Assembly (NCBI GenBank): GCA_963807925.1
Contig: CAWEDP010000002.1
Coordinates: 3,249,752 to 3,313,751 of the forward strand
Origin: CAWEDP01 sp963807925
GTDB taxonomy: Bacteria; Acidobacteriota; Vicinamibacteria; Vicinamibacterales; CAVVIG01
DNA: 64,000 bases
Direction: 5' to 3'
In this document: one piece after another, positions 11,701 to 20,606 of the stretch
How the letters are laid out: the number at the start of each line of letters is the position of its first letter
Position numbering within the stretch: the first letter of the stretch is position 1
The notes under the pieces: generated by a model
The model's database searches: none
What the model was told of the DNA's origin: nothing
The model's input: only the letters and a program-made list of their open reading frames with translations
Made by a program: the position numbers and the translations under genes

Positions 11701-12242
11701 AAATCATTGCCGGAGCCTGCCGTATTCATCAGCGCGCCGGCCGCGAGTTGCGCCGGGAACGTGATATCGCCACCGGGGTTGGGCAGGCTCTCGATGGCCG
11801 CTACCGCGAAGGTGGTCGTTGTGTTGGGATTGCGCGTGTTCAGCACGGGTGGTTCCGCGGACACGCTGACGGAGGCCGTGAGTCCCGCAATGGGCAGCGT
11901 CAACGTGATGGTTTCCGTGCGGCCAAGGGGGACGGTAACCGGCTGCTCCACTCGCTCAAATGCTGGGGCTTCGGCTTCCACCCGGTAGCGACCGGGCTGC
12001 ACATGTGGAAACGAAAAACGACCCTCGATGTCTGACGAAACCGTACGGCGAAAGCCCGTGTCCAGGTAGATGACGGTGATCGTGGCACCGCCGATGGCGC
12101 CCCCGCTCGGATCGACGACCTGCCCACCGAGTCCGCCCGTGGTCTCGCTCTGTGCGGAAGCGATGACCGGGAACGCCACGCTCATCAAGGTCGCCGCGAA
12201 GAACGCGCAGTATCGGACCGTCTGGTGCCGCAGGATGTGCAT
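8758..12242 (-). CDS. TonB-type outer-membrane receptor with carboxypeptidase-regulatory-like domain, one frameshift
   Basis: This is an outer-membrane receptor of the large Acidobacteriota 'Oar-like' group. A signal peptide ends at VIASAQS. A CarboxypepD_reg domain follows (GGLGGQVVDPSGGAIGGATI, about 35-120), then a plug-like region with VNGLPGTSNGFIVDGLETND, then a beta-barrel. The last residues are a typical barrel end (MIAVQLKFEF). Near 9045 one base appears to be missing: the frame passes from LGRNPYA into VRGPQFVWSDLYVSKRIAR. Joined, it is about 1160 residues, normal for the group. The start ATG (MHILRHQTVRYC) lies a few bases after a TTTGA-N4-TCAAA dyad that is shared with the second receptor in the window. 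The substrate is unknown; regulation by metal is inferred from the shared motif. Confidence 0.88.
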
Positions 12243-12245
12243 AGA

Positions 12246-12282
12246 TTTTGACTATTCAAACTCAGCATCTATGCTAATCGAA
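12246..12282. promoter_or_regulatory. Candidate metal-regulator operator/promoter upstream of receptor gene
   Basis: TTTTGACTATTCAAA (dyad TTTGA-N4-TCAAA) is followed after 9 nt by TATGCTAATCGAA. The same two blocks with the same 24-nt spacing occur at 40081-40117 between the second receptor and a DtxR-type regulator; 28 of 37 positions are identical. AGCAT-CT-ATGCT is a second small dyad inside the block. Read on the plus strand the blocks give TTGACT-N16-TATGCT, close to a sigma-70 promoter, but I find no plus-strand gene downstream here. Confidence 0.5.
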
Positions 12283-12292
12283 ATCGCCTGGG

Positions 12293-12651
12293 CTGGCGCG
12301 TCAATCTCCCGGTCGACAATCGGCAAGGCTCGCAGCAAGTCGGCCATCACGTAAGGGCCGACGTCTTGAGCTGCGCGGAGGCGCGGTCAAGGTCCGAAGC
12401 GCCGCGGAACGTGGCGGCGGAGCATAGCGACGAGACCTTGACGGCGCCGAGCACAGCGGGATGCTGAAAGACGTGATGGCCGCGGTGCACATCGCAGGTC
12501 ACAACTCGCCGCAGATCCTGGGTCAGTACGAGGCCCAGAACGCGGTCACCGAGACGCCACAGATCAAACGCAGAACGCCGCTCTGATTGCCGTTCTGAGG
12601 GCGCAGATCCGCTCACGCTTCCCGCGCCACGTGCAGGCTTCAGCGACACGC
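12293..12651. other. Intergenic region before the IS21-type element
   Basis: I see no supported gene in this stretch. The open frames do not resemble any family I know and lack ribosome-binding sites. Confidence 0.4.
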
Positions 12652-12705
12652 AAGCCGTGGTGTGAACGACCCCATCCGTTCAGGCGCAGGGCCACCCTGC
12701 GCGCG

Positions 12706-12818
12706 CCACGCCATCGTGATCACCTGTTCCACGCCATCGTGATCACTCATTCCACGGCATCGTGATCACCCGTTCCACGGGTCGTGATCACCGATTCCAC
12801 GCCTCGTGATCACCGGTC
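12706..12818 (+). repeat. Left-end array of five ~22-bp repeats (IS21 transposase-binding type)
   Basis: Five tandem units start CACG and share the core TCGTGATCAC followed by a C/T-rich tail ending in TTC, for example CACGCCATCGTGATCAC. The core GTGATCAC is itself palindromic. IS21 elements are known to carry such multiple terminal repeats as transposase sites. The inverted counterparts are at 15394-15460. Confidence 0.75.
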
Positions 12819-12881
12819 GGCGACGCTGAGCCAAGGGTTCTGCCATCGTGGCTTGGGCGACATCCCGTCCCAAGGAGTGCG

Positions 12882-14456
12882 ATGGCCACGGAACGACTGC
12901 TCATGCGACACATTCGAGAGATTCTGCGGTTGAAATGGACATTACGCCGGAGTCACCGGGACACGGCCCGGAGGCTGGGGATCAGTGCGGGCGCCGTCGC
13001 CTCGGTGATGACCCGGGCCAAGGCGATGGCGCTCACCTGGGACGCCGTCGGCACCCTCAGCGACGACGCGTTGGAGCGCACCCTGTATGGGCCGAAGCTC
13101 GCGTTGACCGTCGCCCGGCCGGGGCCCGATCTGGTGTGGATGCACACCGAGTTACGGCGGCCGGGCGTGACGCTGGAGCTCCTGCATCTCGAGTATCTGG
13201 CGACGCATCCCGACGGCTACCGGTATTCGGCGTTCTGCGGGCACTACCGGCGCTGGCTGGCGCAGCAGCGCACCTCGATGCGCCAGGTCCACACGGCGGG
13301 CGAGAAAACGTTTGTCGATTACGCAGGGCAGCAGCCGTCGTTGGTGGACCCCACGACCGGCGAGATGGTCCCCGTCGAACTCTTTGTCGCCGTGCTCGGG
13401 GCCTCCAACTACACCTACGCCGAGGCCACGCTCACCCAGCGCAGCGTCGACTTCATCCAGAGTCACACGCGGACCGTGGAGTATTTCGGCGGTGTCTCTG
13501 CGGTGGTCGTGCCGGATCAGCTGCGGACCGGCGTCACCGATCCCTGCCGGTACGAGCCGACCATCCAGCGGACGTATGCGGACTGGGCGCGGCACTACGG
13601 CACGGCGATTGTCCCCGCCCGGCCGGCCAAGCCGCGCGATAAAGCGAAGGTCGAAGTCGCGGTCCAAGTCGCCGAACGCTGGATCCTCGCCCGGCTGCGG
13701 AACGAGACCTTCTTCGCCCTGGTCGCGTTGAACGCCCGGATCGCCGAACTCCTCATCGATCTCAATGACCGTCCGATGAAAGGGTACGGCGGCGCCTCGC
13801 GCCGCGCGCTCTTCGAGCGCTTTGATCGGCCGGCGCTGCAGCCGCTCCCGCGGGATCGCTACGTCCACGCCGATTGGCGCCACGCGCGCGTCAACATCGA
13901 TTACCACGTCGAGGTCGATCGGCACTATTACTCCGTTCCTCATGCGTTGATTCACGCCGCCGTCGAGATCTGCCTGACGGCGACGACGGTCGACGTGCTG
14001 CTGCGCGGCGTGCGCGTGTGGCTCCACGTGCGCAGCTATCTGCCCGGTCGCCACACGACCATCCCGGAGCACATGCCGAAGGCGCACCGCGCGCATCTGG
14101 AGTGGAGCCCTTCCCGCTTGATCGGCTGGGGCGCCACGATCGGGCGCCACACCGAGGCGCTGGTCCAGGCGCTGCTCGAGAGCCGGCCCCATCCCGAGCA
14201 GGGGTATCGCTCGTGCCTGGGCATTCTGCGGTTGGCGAAGCAGCATGGCTCGGACCGGCTCGATGCCGCGTGCGCCCGCGCGCTCGCCGCCGGCGCGCGC
14301 TCCTATCGTCACGTCGAGTCGATCCTCAAACACGGCCTGGACCGTCTGCCCCTGGACGGCGAGCCCGCGCCGAGCGCGCGGCCCGTGCATGCCAACGTCC
14401 GCGGCCCTGCGTACTACGAACCGCCTGATGCCGAAGGAGACCGCCATGCTGACTGA
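12882..14456 (+). CDS. istA: IS21 family transposase IstA
   Basis: This is the DDE transposase of the IS21-type element (524 aa). The N-terminal HTH is visible as RHIREILRLKWTLRRSHRDT and LGISAGAVASVMTRA. The RNase-H-like core shows FVDYAGQQP (first Asp), VVVPDQLRTGVTDP (second Asp) and KAKVEVAVQVAERW (Glu). After it comes the beta-barrel-type domain VNIDYHVEVDRHYYSVPH that is typical of the family. The ATG at 12882 follows an AGGAG in CAAGGAGTGCG. It overlaps istB by 11 bp. It appears intact and may be active. Confidence 0.95.
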   Translation: MATERLLMRHIREILRLKWTLRRSHRDTARRLGISAGAVASVMTRAKAMALTWDAVGTLSDDALERTLYGPKLALTVARPGPDLVWMHTELRRPGVTLELLHLEYLATHPDGYRYSAFCGHYRRWLAQQRTSMRQVHTAGEKTFVDYAGQQPSLVDPTTGEMVPVELFVAVLGASNYTYAEATLTQRSVDFIQSHTRTVEYFGGVSAVVVPDQLRTGVTDPCRYEPTIQRTYADWARHYGTAIVPARPAKPRDKAKVEVAVQVAERWILARLRNETFFALVALNARIAELLIDLNDRPMKGYGGASRRALFERFDRPALQPLPRDRYVHADWRHARVNIDYHVEVDRHYYSVPHALIHAAVEICLTATTVDVLLRGVRVWLHVRSYLPGRHTTIPEHMPKAHRAHLEWSPSRLIGWGATIGRHTEALVQALLESRPHPEQGYRSCLGILRLAKQHGSDRLDAACARALAAGARSYRHVESILKHGLDRLPLDGEPAPSARPVHANVRGPAYYEPPDAEGDRHAD

Positions 14457-15177
14457 ACCGACCCTCGATCGCCTCCGCGCCCTCCGTCTCGGCGCGATGG
14501 CCGACGCGTACCGGACGCAGCTGCAGGACCCGGCGATCGGGGCCCTCAGCTTCGACGAACGCGTCGGCCTGCTCGTCGACGCCGAGCATCTCTCGCGCGA
14601 CAATCGCAAGCTCGCCCGCCGGCTCAAGGAGGCCAAGCTGCGCATGGCCCAGGCCTGTCTCGAGGATCTCGAGTACGCGCCGCGCCGCGAGCTCGATCGG
14701 GCGCTGATGCGCCAGCTCGCGACCGGCCGCTGGATCGCCGAACACCGCAACGTCCTCATCACCGGCGCAACCGGCGTCGGCAAGACCTACGTGGCGTGCG
14801 CACTGGGGCAGCACGCGTGTCGGCAGGGCTACCGGGCGATCTACCGGCGATTCCCGCGCTTCTTTCAGGAGCTGGCGCTCGCACGCGCCGATGGCTCCTA
14901 CACGACCGTGCTCGCGCGGCTGGCGCGCGTGGACGTCCTGATTCTCGATGACTGGGGCCTCGCCGCCGTGACCGATGTGCAGCGCCAGGATCTCCTCGAG
15001 GTGATGGAGGATCGCGACGCCACGCGCTCGACGATCATCACGAGTCAGCTGCCGCGCGATCAGTGGCACGCGTATCTGGGTGACCCGACGATCGCCGACG
15101 CCGTCCTCGATCGCCTCGTCCACAACGCGTATCCGATCACGCTGAAAGGCCCGTCGCGACGCAAGGAGAAAGCCTGA
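14446..15177 (+). CDS. istB: IS21 helper ATPase IstB
   Basis: This AAA+ helper (243 aa) selects target DNA and assembles with IstA. Walker A is GATGVGKTY (about residues 105-112), Walker B is VDVLILDDWG, and sensor-like TSQLPRDQWH follows. The N-terminal helical region starts MLTEPTLDRLRALRLGAM. GGAGA lies 5 bp ahead of the ATG, inside the end of istA, so translation is probably coupled. Length is normal for the family. Confidence 0.95.
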   Translation: MLTEPTLDRLRALRLGAMADAYRTQLQDPAIGALSFDERVGLLVDAEHLSRDNRKLARRLKEAKLRMAQACLEDLEYAPRRELDRALMRQLATGRWIAEHRNVLITGATGVGKTYVACALGQHACRQGYRAIYRRFPRFFQELALARADGSYTTVLARLARVDVLILDDWGLAAVTDVQRQDLLEVMEDRDATRSTIITSQLPRDQWHAYLGDPTIADAVLDRLVHNAYPITLKGPSRRKEKA

Positions 15178-15240
15178 GTGGAGCGACGGGCCGTGGACGC
15201 TGCCGGACCCGTGGACGCACAGACCGCGCCCACCGGTCCT

Positions 15241-15263
15241 TGGAAAACCGCCGCGGTTTTCCA
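15241..15263 (+). terminator. Hairpin downstream of istB
   Basis: TGGAAAACCGC pairs perfectly with GCGGTTTTCCA around one central base (effective loop about 3 nt). It lies 63 bp after the istB stop. A similar structure with GTGGAAAACGC and GCGTTTCCCAC follows the second istB in this window, so the structure is probably part of the element. There is no U-tract, so termination is only one possibility. Confidence 0.45.
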
Positions 15264-15393
15264 CGAGCGCCCACCGCCATCATCGAATCGTGAAAGGAAC
15301 AAGAACAGAACGACGAGAGAAACCGAAAACCGAGCCACTATCACTGGAGGCGAACACCGGATAACCTATCCCGCAGCTCAGCGTCGCGTCGCT

Positions 15394-15460
15394 CCGATCA
15401 CGATGCCGTGGTCCGCGTGATCACGATGGCGTGGACGGACTGATCACGATGGGTGGAATG
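15394..15460 (-). repeat. Right-end inverted repeats of the IS21-type element
   Basis: Three units in opposite orientation to the left array contain TGATCACGATGGCGTGGA or close variants. They mirror the left-end core TCGTGATCAC and lie about 40 bp inside the right terminus. Confidence 0.65.
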
Positions 15461-15681
15461 CGCAGCCACCCTGCGTCGCCCGCACCGGGGTCGTTCACAC
15501 CACGGCTTCCTCATCAATCAGACGCGGTGTGCGCGCTGACGGGCGGCAGACTACGCCGCCCGATCGCGGCGATGCTGCCGCGAAACGCTTGCGAGGGCGT
15601 GCGATTCGCAAACTTCGTGCGCGCGATGGATTGCTGTCTGCTGGCTGGAAGCGGAGCACGGTCGAAATGGTTCAGGACAAC

Positions 15682-16765
15682 CTACGCGGTCGCTAGGTTG
15701 TCCCCCCCGTGGAGCCCTTTCTCGACCCCGTCGGCTGTACCGATGAGCGGTGCGAGCTGCAAGTACTGATGCGGAAGTTCGGCGAATTCGACGCGCCCCT
15801 CTCCCCGCTGGAGCTGGTCTCGAAGGGCCGGCGTCTGCATCGCCCGGAGCGCCTGCACACCGCGTTGCTGCCACACGCGATAGAGCGCATCGAAGCGAGC
15901 GGCACCGAACTTACGAGCGGTCGTCGTGACGTCGAGATCACGGTCAGCCGAGGGGCACACAACCTCGCCCCGACGCGCGCGGAAGTACCAGTCCAGTTCG
16001 TCGACCTCACGCGGGGTCAACGGTATCAGGAACGCGTCGCGCACGGCATAGCGATAGAGCGCGACCGCCTTGCGGAAACGGCGCGGCAGCAGCACGCGAA
16101 CCGTCCATTCATCGACCCACCTCAACAGGTCCGCGTGGCGCAGCAGGAATACCCGAAACTCGGTCGGCACTTCGCGCGTCGCAAGGTACGAAAAACACGT
16201 GTCGCCGGTGGCCTTTGAGCGGCACGCCGATTGGCAACTTCTCGGGAAAGAATCGCGTCGTCTTCTCAGTCTCGGTGCCGTAAGTGAGATGCGGGTACCA
16301 GTCGTCCGACAGCTCCCTGTCGAGGGCTTCGCGAAAGTACGCGCGCTTGTCGTGCTCGGTGCCCAGCCAGCTGTGCCGCCGGTCCGCGAGCACGGCGTCC
16401 AGGAGCATCAGGCGTTCGACGAACCGTCCCAGAGAGGCTGGCTTTCGGTGGCGATTATTTGGTTCGCCGATCGCCTCGTAGAGCGGCTTGTACTGGACGT
16501 GATACAGCCGCCCGCGGTGCAGCGCGCCAGGCGTGATGAGGGTAGCGTATCCCTCCCTCACGAGCTTGGTCAGAAAGTCGTGCGTCTTCTGCCCATGCGC
16601 CAGGCCCGTGAACGCGCGGTACTGCCGTTCGAGGAATACGCCGGAGAAGACGAGGACGTGGACGAGAAACCGTGCTTGGCGGATCGGAAAGCCCAGATCC
16701 ATGAGCGCCTGGATCCGACCCGGGCGGACGCTCTCGTCCATGTAACACGGGACCAAGCGCATCAT
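15682..16765 (-). CDS. Hypothetical protein paired with replication-relaxation-like gene, one frameshift
   Basis: I do not recognise a named domain. The first part reads MMRLVPCYMDESVRPGRIQA and contains LVHVLVFSGVFLERQYRAF, which resembles the winged-helix start of replication-relaxation proteins. The frame breaks at a run of five T near 16195: removing one T gives VFSYLATREVPTEF and joins the segment ending at 15682. Joined length is about 360 residues. The gene overlaps its upstream neighbour by 4 bp (16762-16765), so the two are coupled. Together with the Replic_Relax-like neighbour this suggests a plasmid or conjugative-element origin, but no relaxase or transfer gene is visible here. 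Confidence 0.55.
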
Positions 16766-17727
16766 ACGAAGTCCTCGGCCACGCGCGGATCGAAGCCGCG
16801 CCCGCCACTCCGGCCGCCGCCTCCGTAGCAGCGGAATCCCAATCTCGCCACGCCCCGAGCGTGCGCCCCTCGGTAGTGCTCGGTGACGACTTCCACGTCC
16901 TCGTGGCGGTCGCGTCCGTCGAGTTCGTACTCAATGCGGAAGTCCGGGAAGTGGACCGACTCATCGAAGTGCGGGAGGTCATGGTCGCGCGCCCATTCCT
17001 CGATCTCGCGAGCGTCGCGATCCGGTCGCCCGTCGCTGTCCGGCCGACCGCGATTCGAGTCCTGCAACCACTCCTGATACTCGCGCTTGAGCTCGTGCTC
17101 GAGGACGACGCCGCGGATGTCCGCGCCCTGCTTCCGAAGTCGCTCCTCTTCACGCAAGTACGCCCGATAGAGTTGGACGTCGTGCGACAGTTCACGGGCT
17201 CGGTTCACGCCGGCATAGAACGTTTGCCCGCGTCCGTCGTCGTGCTCGCGACGATTGGCATCCAGGAGGTGGCGCCCGCGTTCAGTCAGTGTGACAGCAC
17301 GATCACGACCATCCAGTGCGACGAACCGCATGAGGCCTTCGTCGCGGAGGTGCCGCAGGTCAGGTTCTCGCGCCTCGCCGGACTCGTCCCGGGGATCCCT
17401 GAGATCGCGCTCCGCCACGACCCGAAACGCGCCGACGGTTGCGAGCGAGCGGCTGTCGTCGCCGTTCAGTTCGTACCGGTGATCGCCGTCCATCACGACC
17501 TCCCGTTCGAGACCGCGCGGCAGTTCAAGCCCACCGAGGAAGACATCTCGTGGATCGATCTCGCGGTCGCGTGAATCGCGATCTCGATCGCGAGTGTCGT
17601 CGTCACGGTCACGAGGGTCGTCCGCTTCGCGATCAGAACTGGGACCGCGCCCCAATTCGATCCAGGGCATGTCTACGTCACGTTTTTCGTCGCGCTCCAG
17701 ATCTCGCGGGTCAAGATCGAAATCCAC
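16762..17727 (-). CDS. Replication-relaxation-like protein with Asp/Arg repeat-rich N-terminus (321 aa)
   Basis: Residues about 1-70 are extremely rich in alternating Asp and Arg (DRDDDTRDRDRDSRDREIDP). A winged-helix-like region follows (LRHLRDEGLMRFVALDGRDR). The C-terminal part has ELSHDVQLYRAYLREEERLR and then HFPDFRIEYELDG...EDVEVVTEHYRGAH, the pattern of the Replic_Relax family, where PDA...E-D/E is thought to be a nuclease-like core. The start is GTG at 17727, with GGAGGTG 5 bp upstream. The family is tied to plasmids and integrative elements; the role is inferred. Confidence 0.55.
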   Translation of the reverse strand: MDFDLDPRDLERDEKRDVDMPWIELGRGPSSDREADDPRDRDDDTRDRDRDSRDREIDPRDVFLGGLELPRGLEREVVMDGDHRYELNGDDSRSLATVGAFRVVAERDLRDPRDESGEAREPDLRHLRDEGLMRFVALDGRDRAVTLTERGRHLLDANRREHDDGRGQTFYAGVNRARELSHDVQLYRAYLREEERLRKQGADIRGVVLEHELKREYQEWLQDSNRGRPDSDGRPDRDAREIEEWARDHDLPHFDESVHFPDFRIEYELDGRDRHEDVEVVTEHYRGAHARGVARLGFRCYGGGGRSGGRGFDPRVAEDFV

Positions 17728-18096
17728 AATGCACCTCCGTCAGCGAATAGCGCCAGCCGTGAGCCACGGCCTAAGGCCGAAGCAATATGACTGTGGGCGT
17801 CAGGCAGCGACCTGAGTCAATGCCGGACGCTTACCGAGGTTGGCGCGCTCGTCGGGCTCTGTAGCGACGACGAGCCGCCTGGCGGGTGTGCAGGTTTGAA
17901 GCGAAGAATCCGCCGATCACCGTTATAGCGCTCGACTGGCGAGCGAGCAAGCACGTCGACTCACACACGCCGACAACAACGCGCACGTTCTCGTTGATAG
18001 TTTTCCACCTGCGGCGACAGAGCGATGCCGGCGGCAATCAAGCATTGCCCTGTGCTCGCCGACGTCAAGGTGTACGCGACATTGTGCCTCCTCAGG
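17728..18096. other. Intergenic region
   Basis: I see no supported gene, tRNA or strong hairpin here. It separates the Replic_Relax-like pair from the serine recombinase module. Confidence 0.4.
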
Positions 18097-20187
18097 CTAC
18101 ACCCCTGGAATTCTGAGGGTTTCATGATCCGGATGCCGTTGTACCAGGCGCCGTTCGCGCAACGCACGCAGCGTGTCCCGCAAGGCCGGCGAATCGAGGA
18201 CCTCGGGAGCGACCCACCACATGCTGCCGGGGACGACCTGCGTGCCCGGAATGATGCCCCGCTTGAGGAGCAGCCCGGCGTAGGACGGGCAGATGCCGAG
18301 GTGCTCGGCCGCGGCCTTCGCCGTGAGCCAGGCGGGCTGCGTGGCATCGCAGGCCGGCAGATCGAGCCGGCTGCGCAGCTCGCGGATGCGCAGGCGAGTC
18401 CAGTGGTTGCCCGCGCCGGTGCGCCAGCCGAGCAGATTGAGTTGCGCGGCGATGGCGTCATCGTGCCAGCGACCGGCCATGCGGCGCACCAGCGCGATTG
18501 CCTCGGCATCGGTACACCGCATCGTGCGACCGCCCTCGGGGCGTGGCACGCGCACGTCGGTGTGACGACCGCCCTGCCAATGGATCACGAGCACGACCGC
18601 ATGGGCCTCGTCATCGACATCCGCGATGATCTCGTGGATGAGGATCCGGACAATGCGCTGCTTGAGACGCGGATCGATCGCGGGATCATGCCAGAGGGCC
18701 GGCACATCCTGGGCCAGGGCCTGCAATGCGCGCGCATCGACGGCGGGCTGCTGACCGGTACGCGCATCGAAGTCCGCCAGGCGCGCCTCGAGTTCGCGCA
18801 CGCGCTCAAGCGCGCCGTTCCAGCGCGCTTCCAGTTCCGCCGCGACCAAGCGCATCTCGGGATCGACCTGCTCGTAGCGGCGCGCAGCGAGCCGGGCGTC
18901 ATAGCGCGCCTGTTCGCCCTCCAACCGGAGCGCCTCGCGCTGCTCGCGATGGCCGGCTTCGGCCCGACGCGACGCTTCGATCGCGGCGTCGATGGCCGTC
19001 GGCGCGATCGCCTGCAGAATCTGTGCGCTGACCGCGTCTTCGACGGCCGTCCCGGCAAATTGCACGCAACGCGCGCTGCCGGTCTGGAGATGGCGGCGCG
19101 TGCAGCGAAACGCGGGCGCCGTGCTGTCGCGGCCGCCATAACTAATTTGCAGCGTGTGCCCACAGCGGCGACACCGCAGCAACCCCGCAAGCAGGCTGCG
19201 CCCGCCGCGTCCGGACTTCCGAGGGCCGGGCTTCATATACGCATTGGCCTCGATCATCGACAAATGCCGCACAAACGTGGGCCAGTCAAGGTACCCCGGA
19301 TGGTGGTCCGGGATCACGACTTCCCATTGGTCGAGTGCACGCGCGTGGCCGGACGTCCGTCGGATGCGGCCGTCCACAATCGTCGTGCGACTTTCGGTGC
19401 GGCCGAAGACGTACGCGCCCGCGTACAACGGGTTGGTGATGATGGCGTGCACGCGCGCGTAGTTCGGCGACGTCCATTCCGTATCGCGCCCGCCCTTGAC
19501 GTACCGCGTGACGGGCAGCGCGACCTGCTCGCGGCGCAGCGCCAGCATCACTTGGCGTGTGCTGCCCAGTTCCTCAAACTGGCGCAACACCAGCCGAATC
19601 GCCTGTTGCACGCGGACATCCGGATCGATCTCGATGACCCCACGCGGCCCGTACACGAAGCCGACGGGCAAGGGCAGCGGCAGCTCGCCGCGTTGCGCCT
19701 TCACGCGCTTGGCTTCATGCGCGCGCTGCCGCAGCGTGGCCATTTCGAATTCGCTCATGATCCCCTTGAGCCCGAGCAGCAAGCGGTCATTGACGAGGCA
19801 CGGGTCGTAGATGCCGTCGTGATCGATCAGCACGACCTTCGTGATCGCGCCGAGTTCGACCAAGTGCGACCAGTCCCGATCGTTGCGCGCGAGGCGCGAG
19901 GCCTCGAGCGCCAGCACGGCACCGGCCGCACCCGAGCCCACCGTCGTCAGCAAGCGTTGAAAGCCCGGTCGCTCGGAGAAGCCACTACCCGAGACGCCCA
20001 GATCCTCGTCGATCGTTTCCACGCGACGAAAACCCAACGCGCGCGCGACCTCCACGAGCGCGTACTGGCGTCGCCGGCTCTCCGGGTGATCCTGCACTTG
20101 GCCGGCCGTCGACTGCCGCACATAGACGAGCGCGGTGCGCTCCAGGTGCTTAGCGGTGATTTTCGGATGCATCGTGGGCCTCGTCAT
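18097..20187 (-). CDS. Large serine recombinase (resolvase/invertase family, 696 aa)
   Basis: This is a site-specific recombinase. The N-terminal resolvase domain has YVRQSTAGQVQ with the catalytic Ser, EDLGVSGSG and LEASRLARND. A recombinase domain follows (about 190-300; YARVHAIITNPLYAGAYVFGR), then a zinc ribbon (LLRCRRCGHTLQISYGG with a second Cys pair-like region) and a coiled-coil-like Arg/Glu/Ala-rich stretch (about 400-500). A C-terminal HTH-like segment (WLTAKAAAEHLGICPSYAGL) completes it. It overlaps a small accessory gene by 38 bp. The frame is intact over 2.1 kb, in contrast with neighbours. It probably mobilises a small module with the two upstream genes. Confidence 0.92.
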   Translation of the reverse strand: MTRPTMHPKITAKHLERTALVYVRQSTAGQVQDHPESRRRQYALVEVARALGFRRVETIDEDLGVSGSGFSERPGFQRLLTTVGSGAAGAVLALEASRLARNDRDWSHLVELGAITKVVLIDHDGIYDPCLVNDRLLLGLKGIMSEFEMATLRQRAHEAKRVKAQRGELPLPLPVGFVYGPRGVIEIDPDVRVQQAIRLVLRQFEELGSTRQVMLALRREQVALPVTRYVKGGRDTEWTSPNYARVHAIITNPLYAGAYVFGRTESRTTIVDGRIRRTSGHARALDQWEVVIPDHHPGYLDWPTFVRHLSMIEANAYMKPGPRKSGRGGRSLLAGLLRCRRCGHTLQISYGGRDSTAPAFRCTRRHLQTGSARCVQFAGTAVEDAVSAQILQAIAPTAIDAAIEASRRAEAGHREQREALRLEGEQARYDARLAARRYEQVDPEMRLVAAELEARWNGALERVRELEARLADFDARTGQQPAVDARALQALAQDVPALWHDPAIDPRLKQRIVRILIHEIIADVDDEAHAVVLVIHWQGGRHTDVRVPRPEGGRTMRCTDAEAIALVRRMAGRWHDDAIAAQLNLLGWRTGAGNHWTRLRIRELRSRLDLPACDATQPAWLTAKAAAEHLGICPSYAGLLLKRGIIPGTQVVPGSMWWVAPEVLDSPALRDTLRALRERRLVQRHPDHETLRIPGV

Positions 20188-20344
20188 CGCGGCTGGTGTC
20201 CAGCGGGTCGGCGTCTCGCACGGCGGCCAGCAACAGATCCGCCAGCGCCTCCACCACTTGGTGCGCTTGCTCCGCCGGCAGGTACGCGGCCGGCAGGCCG
20301 CGGTCGAACGGCATCTGCAGTTGTTTCGGTGATCGACGTCCCAT
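20150..20344 (-). CDS. Small protein encoded ahead of the serine recombinase (64 aa)
   Basis: MGRRSPKQLQMPFDRGLPAA begins a short, soluble protein with the helix AEQAHQVVEALADLLLAAV. I know this only as a small companion often found just upstream of this recombinase type; its function is unknown. The start at 20344 is chosen because AGGAGG lies 7 bp upstream. Its 3' end overlaps the recombinase start. Confidence 0.6.
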   Translation of the reverse strand: MGRRSPKQLQMPFDRGLPAAYLPAEQAHQVVEALADLLLAAVRDADPLDTSRDDEAHDASENHR

Positions 20345-20606
20345 CGAGGGCCTCCTGATGGGACCCACGATCACGCGTCGCGCGGGCCGCTGCAATCACA
20401 GACGCCAGCTCGCCGAGGGCATTCACCGAGACGAGACCTGGACCGACGGACAGCACGGCACACGCCATGCGATCCGTCATCCAGATGGGAATCGCGGCCG
20501 TGTGCTGGTTTTGATCGCACAGCCAGAGCTCGCGACGCGCGCGGACCGTGCGTCGCACATCCAGGGTCTGGCCGTGCAGTGGATGCCAGCGATAGTGAAC
20601 CGTGAC
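20184..20606 (-). CDS. DUF5372-like small protein
   Basis: The segment VTVHYRWHPLHGQTLDVRRT, then ELWLCDQNQHTAAIPIWMTD, follows the pattern of a small family (DUF5372-like) that accompanies transposon recombinases. No ATG is in a good place; the start may be GTC/GTG-like near 20606 or further upstream. The last ~40 residues are Pro/Arg/Gly-rich and overlap the next gene, which suggests the true end is earlier and that a base is missing near 20350. Confidence 0.4.
   Translation of the reverse strand, partial: VTVHYRWHPLHGQTLDVRRTVRARRELWLCDQNQHTAAIPIWMTDRMACAVLSVGPGLVSVNALGELASVIAAARATRDRGSHQEALDGTSITETTADAVRPRPAGRVPAGGASAPSGGGAGGSVAGRRARRRPAGHQPR

Larger units (their letters stand above)
12652..15508 (+). 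mobile_element. IS21-family insertion sequence, complete
   Basis: The ends are inverted: AAGCCGTGGTGTGAACGACC at the left (from 12652) matches the complement of the right end (to 15508). If the ends are the family's TG...CA, the boundaries are 12661 and 15499. The element contains istA and istB in the overlapping order usual for IS21, terminal arrays of about 22-bp repeats at both ends, and a hairpin after istB. No target duplication is evident in the flanks. Confidence 0.85.

Noticed and set aside
12070..12354. Plus-strand gene starting at the shared operator (ATGCTAATCGAA)
   Set aside because: The product has no DtxR or other family character and no ribosome-binding site; the block is better read as an operator for the minus-strand receptor.
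12347..12649. Minus-strand 100-codon frame between the receptor and IS21
   Set aside because: It has no recognisable family, poor start context and composition typical of chance frames; I could not support it as a gene.
12706..12818. Tandem ~22-bp repeats resembling a short CRISPR array
   Set aside because: There are no unique spacers of 30-40 bp, no cas genes nearby, and the repeats are inverted at the other end of an IS21-type element; they fit IS21 terminal repeats.
13152..14783. 543-codon minus-strand open frame opposite istA
   Set aside because: It is an antisense shadow of the IstA/IstB genes with low-complexity Arg/Ala composition.
18025..20358. 777-codon open plus-strand frame opposite the serine recombinase
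   Set aside because: It is an antisense shadow typical of GC-rich DNA; it has no family features, while the minus strand encodes a full recombinase.
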